Origin: Anopheles merus
Taxonomy: Eukaryota; Arthropoda; Insecta; Diptera; Culicidae
DNA: 64,000 nt
NCBI RefSeq assembly: GCF_017562075.2
Contig: NW_024427649.1
Location: 42,901 to 106,900 of the forward strand
Direction of reading: 5' to 3'
The notes beneath the pieces were generated by a model. The model made no database searches and was not told the DNA's origin. It was given only the letters and a program-made list of their open reading frames with translations. The translations under genes were made by a program, and so were the position numbers. Positions 1 through 11,200 of the stretch are shown here, one piece after another. How positions within the stretch are numbered: position 1 is the stretch's first letter; the number at the start of each line of letters is the position of its first letter.

Positions 1-648
1 AACACTCCAGAATGGCTTCAGGAGTTGTCCCAAGTGACCCCAAGGTTCATACCAACACTCCAGAATGGCTTTTGATGACCAAAAAATAAATAAAAATAAA
101 ATAAAGTAGAATTAAAAAACCCCTGGTCTCATATAATTTCTGTTTGATGTTATTTTCTTGTTTGCATTTCAAAACTTTGTGATGCATAAAACCATGTTAA
201 ACGTTATTATACGGGAATTCTCTCTTACTCGCGTACGTTGTAGCCCTGATCGAGACCTTTCCAAATCTGTATCGAACGTCTTACAAGCTCAAAGATTTCA
301 AAAGCTATGGCCGTTGAAAGATTAACACTCCAGAATGACTTCCGGGGTTGTCTCAAGTGTCCCCAAGGGTCATACCAACACTCCAGAATGACATTTGATA
401 ATAAAAAAAATAAATAAAAATAAAATAAAAAAGAATTAAAAAAAACCCCTGGTCTCATATAATTTCTGTTTGATGTTATTTTCTTGTTTGCATTTCAAAA
501 CTTTGTGATGCATAAAACCATGTTAAACGTTACTTTACGGGAATTCTCTCTTACTCGTGTACGTTGTAGCCCTGATCGAGACCTTTCCAAATCTGTATCG
601 AACGTCTTACTAGCTCAAAGATCTCAAAAGATATAGCCAATGAAAGAT
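1..648 (+). repeat. Satellite block A (about 1.7 units)
   Basis: Tandem units of the window's main satellite, cut by the window start on the left and by the RTE-like element on the right. The diagnostic core TTTACGGGAATTCTCTC or a close variant appears near 205 and 535. The units are diverged from the central array. The stretch at 310-395 has a single copy of the 53-bp internal subrepeat instead of two. The last satellite bases before the retroelement are a variant of GGCCGTTGAAAGATT ending near 648. No gene is supported here; short open frames in this block are side effects of the repeat. Confidence 0.95.
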
Positions 649-662
649 TCATCTTGGCCTGC

Positions 663-2141
663 TCAATGAGCACGTCTCGTAGACCTGGCCAGGTCGCCAA
701 TTCGTTTCCAGGAAACTCGGTCCTGGGCTGCAGTCCTCCAACCACGGTTGCATCCGATCTCCGACAGGTGCGACTCCACCTGATCCAGCCAGCGAGCTCG
801 CTGTGCTCCTCTACGCCTCGTGCCGAACGGGTCGCTGACGAGCACCTTCCTGGTGGGGCATGAGTCCGGCATCCTCATCACGTGCCTCAGCCAGCGTATC
901 CTTCCGGCTTTGATGACCGTCAGGATATCTGCACCGCCAAACAGCTCAGCTAGCTCGTGGTTCATCCTCCTTCTCCACACGCCGTGCTCGCACACAACGC
1001 CAAAGATAGTCCTTAGCACCCGCCGTTCGAAAATGGCGAGTGCATTGGCGTCCTCCGTCAGTAAAGTCCAGGACTCGTACCCGTAGAGGACCACCGGACG
1101 TATCAGTGTGCGATATATCGCGCATTTCGTGTGTTGTTGAAGTCTTCTGGATCGCAGGAGTTTGTGGAGCCCGTAGTAGGCACGATTTCCCTGAACAATG
1201 CGCCTTCGGATTTCGCTGCTTACGTTGTTGTCCGAAGTTACGATCGTGTCAAGGTAGCAGAACTCCTCTACCACCTCGAGATCGTCGCCGTCAACTGATA
1301 CTCTGCTTCCGAGTCGGGCTCTATCACGTTCAGAGCCCCCGGCAAGCAGGTGCTTTGTCTTCGTCGCATTGATCCTCAATACAATCCCAGCGGATTCGCG
1401 TTTCAGTCGGGTGTACGCCTCGCACACCGCCGCAGATGTTCGCCCGATGATGTCGATGTCATCCGCGAAGCCAAGGAATTGGAGAGATCGGGTGAAAATC
1501 GTACCCCGGGTGTCGAAGCCCGCGCTTCGCATGACACCTTCCAGAGCGATGTTGAACAGCAAACAGGAGAGTCCATCCCCTTGCCTCAGACCCCGGTGAG
1601 ATTCGAAGGTTTCTGACAGCATGTTCGTCACTCTCACCTTGCACTGCACCCCGTCCATAGTGGCCCGCAACAGTCGTACCAGCTTCCCAGGGAATCCGTA
1701 CTGCTGCATGGTGTTCCATAGTTCGGTCCGATCTATGGTATCGTAGGCCGCCTTGAAGTCGATGAACAGGTGGTGCGTAGGGATCTGGTGCTCTCGGCAT
1801 TTCTGGAGGATCTGCCGTAGAGTAAAGATTTGGTCGGTAGTTGATTTGCCTCCAACAAATCCAAATTGATAGCTGCCGACGAAATCTGTAGCAAGAGGCG
1901 AAAGTCTGCAGAAGAGTATTCGGGACAGGATCTTGTAGGCAGCATTCAGGACTGTGATGGCCCGGAAGTTAGCACAGTCCAGCCTGTCGCCCTTTTTGTA
2001 CACTGGGTGTATAACACCCAGTTTCCACTCGTCCGGTAGTTCTTCCTGATCCCAAATCCTAACAATCCGATGTAACAAGCCGATGCATGATGACGGCAAG
2101 CCTCTCCGGACCCATCTTGAACAGTTCGGCCACCAGACCAT
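663..2141 (-). pseudogene. RTE-like reverse transcriptase fragment
   Basis: Reverse transcriptase that copies element RNA at the nicked target. Visible motifs: LPDEWKLGVIHPVYKKGDR (fingers), YQFGFVGGKSTTDQI, LFIDFKAAYDTIDR with the first catalytic Asp, RGLRQGDGLSCLLFN (QG motif present), LGFADDIDIIG with the catalytic Asp pair, then INATKTKHL and a C-terminal region rich in Arg and Trp (RIRWLRHVMRM) typical of RTE-clade proteins. The stop codon is at 663-665. The first roughly 20 residues of this frame are out of register with the family and belong to the frameshift zone near 2075-2095. The catalytic residues are intact, so decay is limited to one frameshift and the upstream nonsense codons. 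This suggests a moderately old insertion. Confidence 0.88.
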
Positions 2142-2535
2142 CGCTGCCAGCTGACTTGTTACATTTCAGCTGTTTGATGGCGCTGATGACTTCGTCCAAA
2201 GATGGCGGGGGCACTTCGTCATTGTCATGCTGGCTGTCGTAGGGTTGCTCTCCTCTGCTTCCTGCGTCTGCTCTGGTATCTGCTCCGTTCAGGTGTCTGT
2301 CGAAGTAGCACTTCCATCTGTCAATCACCTCTCGCTCGTCCGACAGGATATCTCCCTCCTCACTGCGGCATATAGCGGTCATGGGAGTAAAACCGCTCCG
2401 TGCCGCATTCAGCATCCTGTAGAACTTACGAGTTTCCCCCGACTGGGATAGCTGCTGCATGAGTTGCTCGTCCGACTCTTCGAAGCCGCGCTTCTTGTCC
2501 TGGAAGAGTAGGGTCTGCTGCCTTCTCAGTCGTCT
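2059..2535 (-). pseudogene. RTE-like linker and RT N-terminus fragment
   Basis: Continues the endonuclease frame after two in-frame nonsense codons (2560-2562 and about 2536-2538). It covers the endonuclease-to-RT linker and the first RT blocks, ending with a recognisable KSAGSDGLVAELFK segment, the usual G(P/S)DG motif at the start of the palm. The frame then runs into a stop at 2059. RT-like sequence continues in another frame (INATKTKHL and FADD lie downstream at 663-2141), so a frameshift must lie near 2070-2095. Together with the two nonsense codons this makes the element incapable of producing a full protein without recoding. Confidence 0.8.
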
Positions 2536-2559
2536 CTAGTCTTCCACGTTCTGCCGGGT

Positions 2560-3680
2560 CTATCGCTGGAGCATGCGGGTCCGCACGGCGTTCTTCTCGG
2601 AGAGTGCTCGCCTGCACTCATCATCATACCATTCCTTCCTCTGGTTATGGGTCACGCGGCCAATTGTTCGCTCGGCCGTGCTGCTGATGGCTTGCTCCAC
2701 CATGCGCCAGTGGTCATTGAGAGACATCGCCTCGGTAGTGATGTCCTCCGGCAGCGCTTCCCCAAGCGCGATTGCGAAGTCCCTCGCCACAACAGCTTGT
2801 TTCAGCCGGTCTGTGTTGAGCCTTGGGGTGGGCTGATAGCGCAGTTTGTTGCCCACGCACAGTTTCTGGCGTAACTTAACCATAACCAGGAAATGGTCTG
2901 AGTCGACGTTTGCTCCTCTATAGGTCCTTACGTCGATTATGTCCGAGATGTGCCTTCCATCGATGAGAACGTGGTCGATCTGGGAAAGTGTTTGCTGCGG
3001 TGATCTCCAGGTGTAACTGAAGCGAGGTGCGTGCTGGAAGAAGGTGCTGCGAATGTTCATGTGCTTAGAGGAGGCGAAGTTTACGAGCCGAAGCCCGTTG
3101 TCGTTGGTCAGCCGGTGGGCACTGAAACTTCCTATCGTCGGTTTAAATGCCTCCTCCCGTCCGACCTGAGCATTAAAATCCCCGATGACAATTTTAACGT
3201 CGTGTTGTGGGCAGCGGTCGTACTCCCTCTCCAACTGCGTATAATAATTGTCTTTATCGTCATCGGTGCTTCCAAGGTGCGGACTATGCACATTTATGAT
3301 GCTCAGGTTGAAGAACCTGCCACGAATCCTCAACCTGCACATCCGTTCATTGATCGGCCACCACCCGATCACTCGCTTTCGCATCTCACCTATGACCAGG
3401 AACGCCGTCCCGAGTTCATGCTTTTCACCACCGCTTTGGTAGATCATGCAATCGCTACGATAGGGGCGCTCCGTCACTCCTTTCCAGCGCGTCTCCTGAA
3501 GTGCTACTATTCCGAAGCCACGGGCCCTCACCTCGTCCGAAAGAATGCGGGTACTTCCGGGTGCTGTGAGAGATCTGCAGTTCCATGTTCCGAGTTTCCA
3601 ATCGTTTGCCTTGTTCGGTTGCGTGGGTCGGTATCGGTTGGTCCGGTTCGAAATCCTTTGGTTTCCTTTCGTTGCGTTTA
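2560..3680 (-). pseudogene. RTE-like endonuclease domain fragment
   Basis: This is the AP-endonuclease (EEP superfamily) domain, which nicks target DNA to prime reverse transcription. Motifs read in order on the minus strand: LGTWNCRSL near the N terminus, IVALQETRW with the catalytic Glu, NLSIINVHSP, IVIGDFNAQVGRE, FSYTWRSP, SQIDHVLI, and VDSDHFLV with the terminal Asp-His pair. The frame is open upstream of 3531 to about 3680, where an in-frame TGA occurs. I find no convincing ATG, so the true start is lost or lies in another frame: a basic stretch at 3718-3610 is open in a second frame and could be the original N terminus. A TAG at 2560-2562 ends the fragment prematurely. All visible catalytic motifs are intact. 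Confidence 0.85.
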
Positions 3681-3889
3681 TGTTTTTTCAGGGGTGGCTT
3701 GCCAGGCCTCTCCCCCAACCTCCAGTCTCGTCGTAGGGCCTACGCATCCTAGCTGATTAAAGTCCCGTAGGATGTCAGGACAGAAGGGGCAAACAGCCGC
3801 CCCTAACATGAAGAACAGACGCTGGTCGTCCCCCCCCGGCTCAATTTAGCCATATAGCCCATCTTCCCAAGGGGTTGGGTTTCCCCGTA

Positions 3890-4050
3890 TACCCAAGCTC
3901 AGATATTTGGAGAAATATGTTACCGTTCTGTACGCCGTGGACGTATTGAGTCGGAGTAGGGTATGGAGATCCTATATAAGCCTTCGAGAGGCGTCAGACC
4001 ATACCCGTATCAGTGCGATATTGCTACAAACACTGACAACAGAACAAGAT
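3890..4050. promoter_or_regulatory. Promoter-like tract at the upstream edge of the RTE insertion
   Basis: Sequence matching neither the satellite nor the RTE coding region. On the + strand it has CTATATAAG at about 3972-3980, a possible initiator TCAGT at 4010-4014, and then an A-rich tract running into satellite. The spacing of about 38 bp from TATA to initiator is longer than usual, and a second TCAG at 3994 is too close. It could be a remnant of an LTR-type element, the 5' UTR of the RTE element, or host DNA carried in by duplication. No coding potential is credible. Confidence 0.25.
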
Positions 4051-7000
4051 AACCACTCCAGAATGACTTCAGGGGTTGTCCCAAGTGTCCCCAAGGGTCA
4101 TACAAACACCCCAGAATGACTTCCGAGGCTGCCCCAAGTGTCCCCAAGGGTCATACCAACACTCCAGAATGGCTTTTGATGACCAAAAATAATAAATAAA
4201 ATTAAAATCGATACTTCTGGTCTCATATAATTTCTGTTTGAAGTTATTTTATTGTTTGCATTTCAAAACTTTGTGATGCATACAAGCATGCAAATCGTTA
4301 CTTTACGGGAATTCTCTCTTACTCGCGTACGTTGTAGCCCTGATCGAGACCTTTCCTAATCTGTATCGAACGTCTTACTAGCTCAAAGATATCAAAAGTT
4401 ATGGCCGTTGAAAGTTAAACACTCCAGAATGACTTCAGGGGTTGTCCCAAGTGTCCCCAAGAGTCATATCAACACTCCAGCAAAAAAATCAATAAAAATA
4501 AAATAAAATAGAATTAAAAAAACCCCTGGTCTCATATAGTTTATGTTTGAAGTTATTTTCTTGTTTGCATTTCAAAACTTTGTGATGCATCAAACCATGT
4601 AAAACGTTACTTTACGGGAATTCTCTCTTACTCGCGTACGTTGAAAGCCGTACGAAGTACGAAAGCCCTGATCGAGAACTCTCCAAACCTGTATCGAACG
4701 TCTTACTAGCTCAAAGATTTCAAAAGTTTTTGCCGTTGAAAGATTACCACTCCAGAATGGCTTCAGGGGTTGTCCCAAGTGTCTTCAAAGGCCATATCAG
4801 CACCCCAGAATGACTTCCGAGGTTGCCCCAAGTGTCCCCAAGGGTCATACCAACACTCCAGAATGGCTTTTGATGACCAAAAAAATAAATAAAAATAAAA
4901 TAAAATAGAATTAAAAAAACCCCCTGGTCTCATATAATTTCTGTTTGATGTTATTTTTTTGTTTGCATTTCAAAACTTAGTGATGCAAAAACACATGCAA
5001 AACGTTACTTTACGGGAATTCTCTCTTACTCGCGTACGTTGTAGCCCTGATCAAGAACTTTCCAAATCTGTATCGAACGTCTTACTAGCTCAAAGATCTC
5101 AAAAGCTATGGCCGTTGAAAGATTAACACTCAAGATTGACTTCAGAGGTTGCCCCAAGTGTCCCCAAGGGCCATACCAACATCCCAGAATGACTTCCGAG
5201 GTTGCCCCAAGTGTCCCCAAGGGTCATACCAACACTCCAGAATGGCTTTTGAGGACCTAAAAAAAAAAACAAAAATGAAAATTGGCCGCTGGTCTCATAC
5301 AATTTCTGTTTGATGTTATTTTCTTTTTTGTATTTCACAACTTTGCGATGCATAAAACGATGTTAAACGTTTCTTTACGGGAATTCTCTCTTTCTTGTGT
5401 GCGTTGTAGCCCTGATCAAGACCTTTTCAAATCCGTATCGAACGTCTTACTAGCTCAAAGATCTCAAAAGTTATGGCCGTTGAAAGATTAACACTCCAGA
5501 ATAACTTCAAAGGTTGTCCTAAGTGTCCAGAAGGGTCATACCAACACTCCAGAATGACTTTCGAGGTTGTCCCAAGTGTCCCCAAGGGCCATACCAACAC
5601 TCCAGAATGGCTTCCAGAATGACCAGAAAAATAAAATTAAATAAAATAGAAAATTGGCCTCTGGTCTCATACAATTTCTGTTTGATTTTATTTTCTTGTT
5701 TGCATTACACAACTTTGTGATGCATACAACCATGTTAAACGTTACTTTACGGGAATTCTCTCTTACTCGCGTACGTTTTAGCCCTGATCGAGACATTACC
5801 AAATCTGTATCGAACGTCTTACTAGCTCAAAGATTTCAAATGTTATGGCCGTTCAAAGATAAACACTCCAGAATGACTATAGGGGTTGTCCCAAGTGTCC
5901 CCAAGGGCCATACCAACACAGCAGCATGGCTTTTGATAGCACAAATAAAAATCTGAAAAATACGAGAAACCAAAAGAAATGGCCCCTGGTCTCATATAAT
6001 TTCTGTTAGAAGTTATTTTCTTGTTTGCATTACACAACTTTGTGATGCATACAACCATGTTAAACGTTACTTTACGGGAATTCTTTCTTACTCGCGTACG
6101 TTTTAGCCCTGATCGAGACATTACCAAATCTGTATCGAACGTCTTACTAGCTCAAAGATTTCAAATGTTATGGCCGTTGAAAGATAAACACTCCAGAATG
6201 ACTTCAGGGGTTGTCCCAAGTGTCCCCAAGGGCCATACCAACACTTCAGAATGACTTGTGATGACCAAAAAATAAAAAATAAAATAAAGTAAAATAATTT
6301 ACCCATTGTTTCTTATCATTTCGGTTTGAAGTTATTTTCTTGTTTGCATTTCAAAACTCTGTGATGCATAAAACCATGTTAAACGTTACTTTACGGGAAT
6401 TTCTCTCTTACTCGCGTACGTTGTAGCCCTGATCGAGACCTTTCCAAATCTGTATCGAACGTCTTACTAGCTCAAAGATCTCAAAAGTTATGGACGTTGA
6501 AAGATTACCACTCCAGAATGACTTCAGGGGTTGCCCCAAGTGTCCCCAAGGGCCATACCAACACCCCAGAATGACTTCCGAGGTTGTCCCAAGTGTCCCC
6601 AACGGTCACACCAACACTCCAGAATGGCTTTTGCGGACCACAAAAAAAACACAAAAAGAAACAAATTGGCTCCTGGTCACGAACAATTTCTGTTTGAAGT
6701 TATTTTCTTGTTTGCATTTTAAAACTCTGTGATGCATAAAACCATGTCAAACGTTACTTTACGGGAATTCTATCTTACTCGCGTACGTTGTAGCCCTGAT
6801 CGAGACCTCTCCAAATCTGTATCGAACGTCTTACTAGCTCAAAGATCTCAAAAGATATGGCCGTTGCAAGATTACCACTCCAGACTGACTTCAGGGGTTG
6901 TCCCAAGTGTCCCCAAGGGCCATACCAACATCCCAGAATGACTTCCGTGGTTTCCCCAAGTGTCTCCAATGGTCGTACCAACACTCCAGAATAGCTTTTG

Positions 7001-7995
7001 ATGACTAAAAATAATAAATAAAAATAAAATAAAATAGAATTAAAAAAACCCTGGTCTCATATAATTTCTGTTTGATGTTATTTGCTTGTTTGCATTTCAA
7101 AACTTTGTGATGAATAAAACCATGTTAAACGTTACTTTACAGGAATTCTTTCTGACTCGCGTACGTTGTAGCCCTGATCGAGACCTTTCCAAATCTGTAT
7201 CGAACGTCTTACTAGCTCAAAGATCTCAAAAGATATGGCCGTTGAAAGATTACCACTCCAGAATGACTTCAGGGGTTGTCCCAAGAGTCCCCGAGGGCCA
7301 TACCAACACCCCAGAATGACTTCCGAGGTTGCCCCAAGTGTCCCCAAGGGTCATACCAACACTCCAGAATGGCTTTTGATGACCAAAAATAATGAATTGA
7401 AATAAAATAAAATAGAATTAAAAAAACCCCTGGTCTCATATAATTACTGTTTGAAGTTATTTTCTTGTTTGCATTTCAAAACTTTGTGATGCATACAACC
7501 ATGTTAAACGTTACTTAACGGGAATTCTCTCTTACTCGCGTACGTTGTAGTCCTGATCGAGACCTTTCCAAATCTGTATCGAACGTCTTACTAGCTCAAA
7601 AATATCAAAAGTTATGGCCGTTGAAAGATTACCACTCCAGAATGACTTCAGGGGTTGTCCCAAGTGTCCCCAAGGGCCATACCAACATCCCAGAATGACT
7701 TCCGAGGTTGCCCCAAGTGTCTCCAAGGGTCATACCAACACTCCAGAATAGCTTTTGATGACTAAAAATAATAAATAAAAATAAAATAAAATAGATTTAA
7801 ACAAAAAAACCCTGGTCTCATATAATTTCTGTTTGATTTTATTTTCTTGTTTGCATTTCAAAACTTTGTGATGCATACAACCATGTTAAACGTTACTTTA
7901 CGGGAATTCTCTCTTACTCGCGTACGTTGTAGCCCTGATCGAGACCTTTCCAAATCTGTATCGAACGTCTTACTAGCTCAAAGATCTCAAAAGAT
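4051..7995 (+). repeat. Satellite block B (about 11 divergent units)
   Basis: Eleven or so head-to-tail units between the RTE element and CR1 copy 1. Unit length varies from about 310 to 400 bp, against about 378 bp in the core array. Some units carry one copy of the 53-bp subrepeat and others two, and the A/T-rich linker (CCAAAAATAATAAATAAA type) is heavily altered, for example near 5255-5280, 5625-5650 and 5940-5980. One unit has an insertion of about 20 bp near 4640-4665. The block just left of CR1 copy 1 is closer to the core consensus. No gene seen. Confidence 0.95.
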
Positions 7996-8226
7996 TGGAC
8001 ACTTGACACTTGGTCTCAACGGTTGTGTTCTGGTTTGCGCTCTGATTATTTTTCCGTTTTTTGCACGTGTTTTTCGTGCTGTGGTTGTTCCGGGCCTGAT
8101 TGAGTGAGATTACTGATCGAGTTCATCGTTGCTGTATTCATCAGTCGATTCCGGGCGAGTTTTTCATCAGTGTTTGGCGCTGAAGTGTGCTGCTCATCTG
8201 GATCACGACTTTTGCTGATCGTCGAC

Positions 8227-11200
8227 ATGGCTGCTCCCTGCCCTTCATGCCTTAAGCCTGTAACGGACGAGAATGTATATGTGTGTGCTGGATGGTGTAA
8301 TGAATCGTTTCACCATGCCTGTCTGGGAGTCTCTGATGCAGTGCTGAATGAGATTCTCATCCCCGAGTCGCTTACTTCCTGGTCCTGTGCTGGCTGCAAG
8401 AACATCCGGCGTTGCAAATCTGTATTATTGGACGAATTTACGGCCGTCCTGGATGGTTTCAAGGAGGAGCTTCTGAAGGAGTTTGATCGCCGTTTTAATC
8501 ATGCACTTATCGCCATGCGTAATGAGATGTTGTCAACACTTACTAAGAAAGACGTTAATACGCACACAACCTCACACTCTGTTCGTTCCATAGTGGACCG
8601 CCTGGAAATGCAACCATCTCTCACCAACACATTCACACCACTCAGTGCACGCAATAGTGAATCCATCCGCACTTCTCAAAATGCACCGAAGCGCAATGCG
8701 CCTAAACGCAGACTTGTCGATTATTCACCACCAATTACAAAAACCACCGATAATGCCGCTCCTCTACTTTTTGGCACAGCAATTACAACACCGTCTCGGG
8801 TCTTAGCTACGGTTCCGATGGAACAAAAGTTCTGGCTGTATTTGACTCGAATAGCCCCCTCGGTATCAGACCAAGATGTGAAAGCGATGGTTACTCACCA
8901 ACTAGGCACTGATGACGTCACCGTTATTAGGCTGCTGCCACGGGATCGCGATACGAGCACTCTCACTTTTGTTTCGTTTAAGGTGGGATTAATGCTCTCG
9001 CTTAAAACCAAGGCTCTCGCTCCGACTACCTGGCCTGCGGGATTGATTTTCCGTGAATTCGGGTCCTCACCTTGCTCATTGCCCATCACCAAAACCGATC
9101 GAACATTGCACGATAGAGCCGTCCACCGAAGCCACATGCACCGAAACAACAGACAGACAGTAAGTAACAATCCAGCATTAGATAGTAACAGTATAAATTA
9201 TCACCTGGCACCCCGCCCCTCACCATACCATCACACACCACGCATCAATGGCACATCCTACCCCGGGTCCTCGCCCCGCTCATTGCTCATCACCGAAACC
9301 GAACACACATTGCACAATAGTACCGTCCACCGAAGCTATACGCACCGAAACAACAATAGACAGACAGCAAGTAACAATCCAGCAATAGTTGATAACAGTA
9401 CTAATTATCAGCTGGCACCCCGCTCCTCACCATACCTTGGCGTAGCACCAATCACTGCTGTGGGCCTCGATGATAGTTCGGCTCATACTCACCAGAATGT
9501 CTCTTCTTACTTACATCTGCACGTGTTTTATCAGAACGTTAGAGGAATTCGTACCAAACTTAATAATCTACGTCTAGCTCTGGGAGAATCTGATTACGAC
9601 ATAATTGCACTGACAGAAACGTGGCTCGACGAGTCAATACCATCCTCTCTCATCTCTGATGATTCCTATTCAATTTACCGATGTGATCGTAATGGTGAGA
9701 ACAGTTCTCGCTCTCGCGGCGGAGGCGTGCTGATCGCATGCTCTTCTAAGCTCTCTAGTACACAGATAACACATACATATGCAACTCTGGAGCTGGTCTG
9801 GTCGTGTATCAAGCTTAATCATGTGTCCATTTACATCGGAGTAGTTTACATTCCACCGGACCGGAGTAAGTGTGACGATACGTTAAACGCTCTGCATGAT
9901 AGCGTCAGTGTAATTGTGGAGAGAATGAAACCGACTGATTTGTTGCTGCTATTGGGAGACTTTAACAAACCATCTCTCTCCTGGATCGGTTCACCATGTG
10001 ACGTCAACTGTTTTATCCCTTCGATGACCGACAATGATGGATCGCTAACGGATGGAATGGTGCTTAATGGATTGTCACAGATATCGGGAGTGAAAAATGC
10101 TTTTGATCACCAACTGGACCTTATTTTCGTAAACCAGAATGCTAAATCGGCCAGCTCAGAGATTTCTGAATCCAACACACCGCTTCTTAATCTTGACAAT
10201 TACCATCCGGCATTAGAATTAGCAATATCAATTCAAACTTCTGTTTCTGTTCCGTTCGCTCGTTCTAACCCTAGAGTAAAATGTTTTGATTTTCGTAAAA
10301 TGAACTTTGGTGCTTTTGAGCAATTTATGTTGAATTCGGACCTTAATTTTATTGAATCAGCCCCTTCTATCGACGATGCCGTGAATCAACTTAATCATGT
10401 TATCCTTTCATCCTTCCCTCTTTGTTGTCCCATCCTAAATCCTCCTCCTAAGCCTGCGTGGTCGAACAGATCCTTAAAAGCTTTACGAACGGATAAGAAG
10501 CGTAAACAGCGTGCATATATGCATACTCGCTCTCAACATGCCCAACGGGTATACAAATATGCTTCCACTGCATATCGAATTTACAACAGAGCGTGCTATA
10601 AACTATACATCATGCGTCTCCAATTAAGATTTATCTCTGACCCTCGGTCTTTCTGGCGATTTGCTAATAATCGTCGAAACTCTATTGGCATCCCTTCCAT
10701 CATTTCCCTTGGCGATGAAGTGGCTGATACGCCCTCCAGCTGCAGCGAGTTATTTGCTAGACATTTTTCTAGCGTATTTGTGGACCCAGACCCCAGTCCA
10801 GTATCCTTATCTGATGGCTTAGCATATGTACCAAGTGATATAATTTCCTGCAACACAGTGGCTATCGATGATGAGGTCATTTACTCAGCATTGAAAAAAT
10901 TAAAAAATTGCTTTTCGCCGGGTCCAGATGGCATACCCGCTTGCATATTGAAAAAATTCAGCACTTTGTTTGTTCCCATACTTAAACGCCTGTATGTGAG
11001 ATCCTTTCAAGAGGGAACCTTTCCAGCTGTTTGGAAAATTGCTTGGATATGTCCTATTTTTAAAAAAGGTGATCGTTCAGTCGCTTCAAATTATCGTGGT
11101 GTGTCCATTCTATGTGCTATGGCTAAGGTGTTTGAGTCACTCGTTCATACTGCCATTCTTCCATGCGTAACGAACTATATAACGCAACATCAACACGGAT

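Larger units (their letters stand above)
649..4050 (-). mobile_element. RTE-like non-LTR retrotransposon, minus strand, inactivated
   Basis: A 3.4-kb interruption of the satellite, which stops after GAAAGATT on the left and resumes at ACCACTCCAGAATG on the right. Read on the minus strand it encodes an AP-type endonuclease followed by a reverse transcriptase, with a very short 3' UTR (about 14 nt between the stop codon and the satellite). This order and layout fit the RTE clade, of which JAM1-type elements are known in mosquitoes; the clade call is by recognition only. A short AAGAT-like motif on both sides could be a target-site duplication but is ambiguous. The 5' boundary is uncertain: coding similarity stops near 3680-3730, and 3890-4050 may not belong to the element. 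Confidence 0.85.

Noticed and set aside
654..3756. Open frames on the + strand across the RTE element (for example 3031-3756)
   Set aside because: They are antisense shadows of the endonuclease and RT frames; the minus strand carries all recognisable motifs.
8104..8226. Extended N terminus of the CR1 ORF1 upstream of MAAPCPSC
   Set aside because: The frame is open, but no ATG occurs before 8227 and the PHD finger starts right after that ATG. The stretch is better read as 5' UTR.
8895..10880. Minus-strand frames inside the CR1 copies
   Set aside because: No domain similarity is seen, they are antisense to clear endonuclease and RT motifs, and they recur identically in each copy for that reason.
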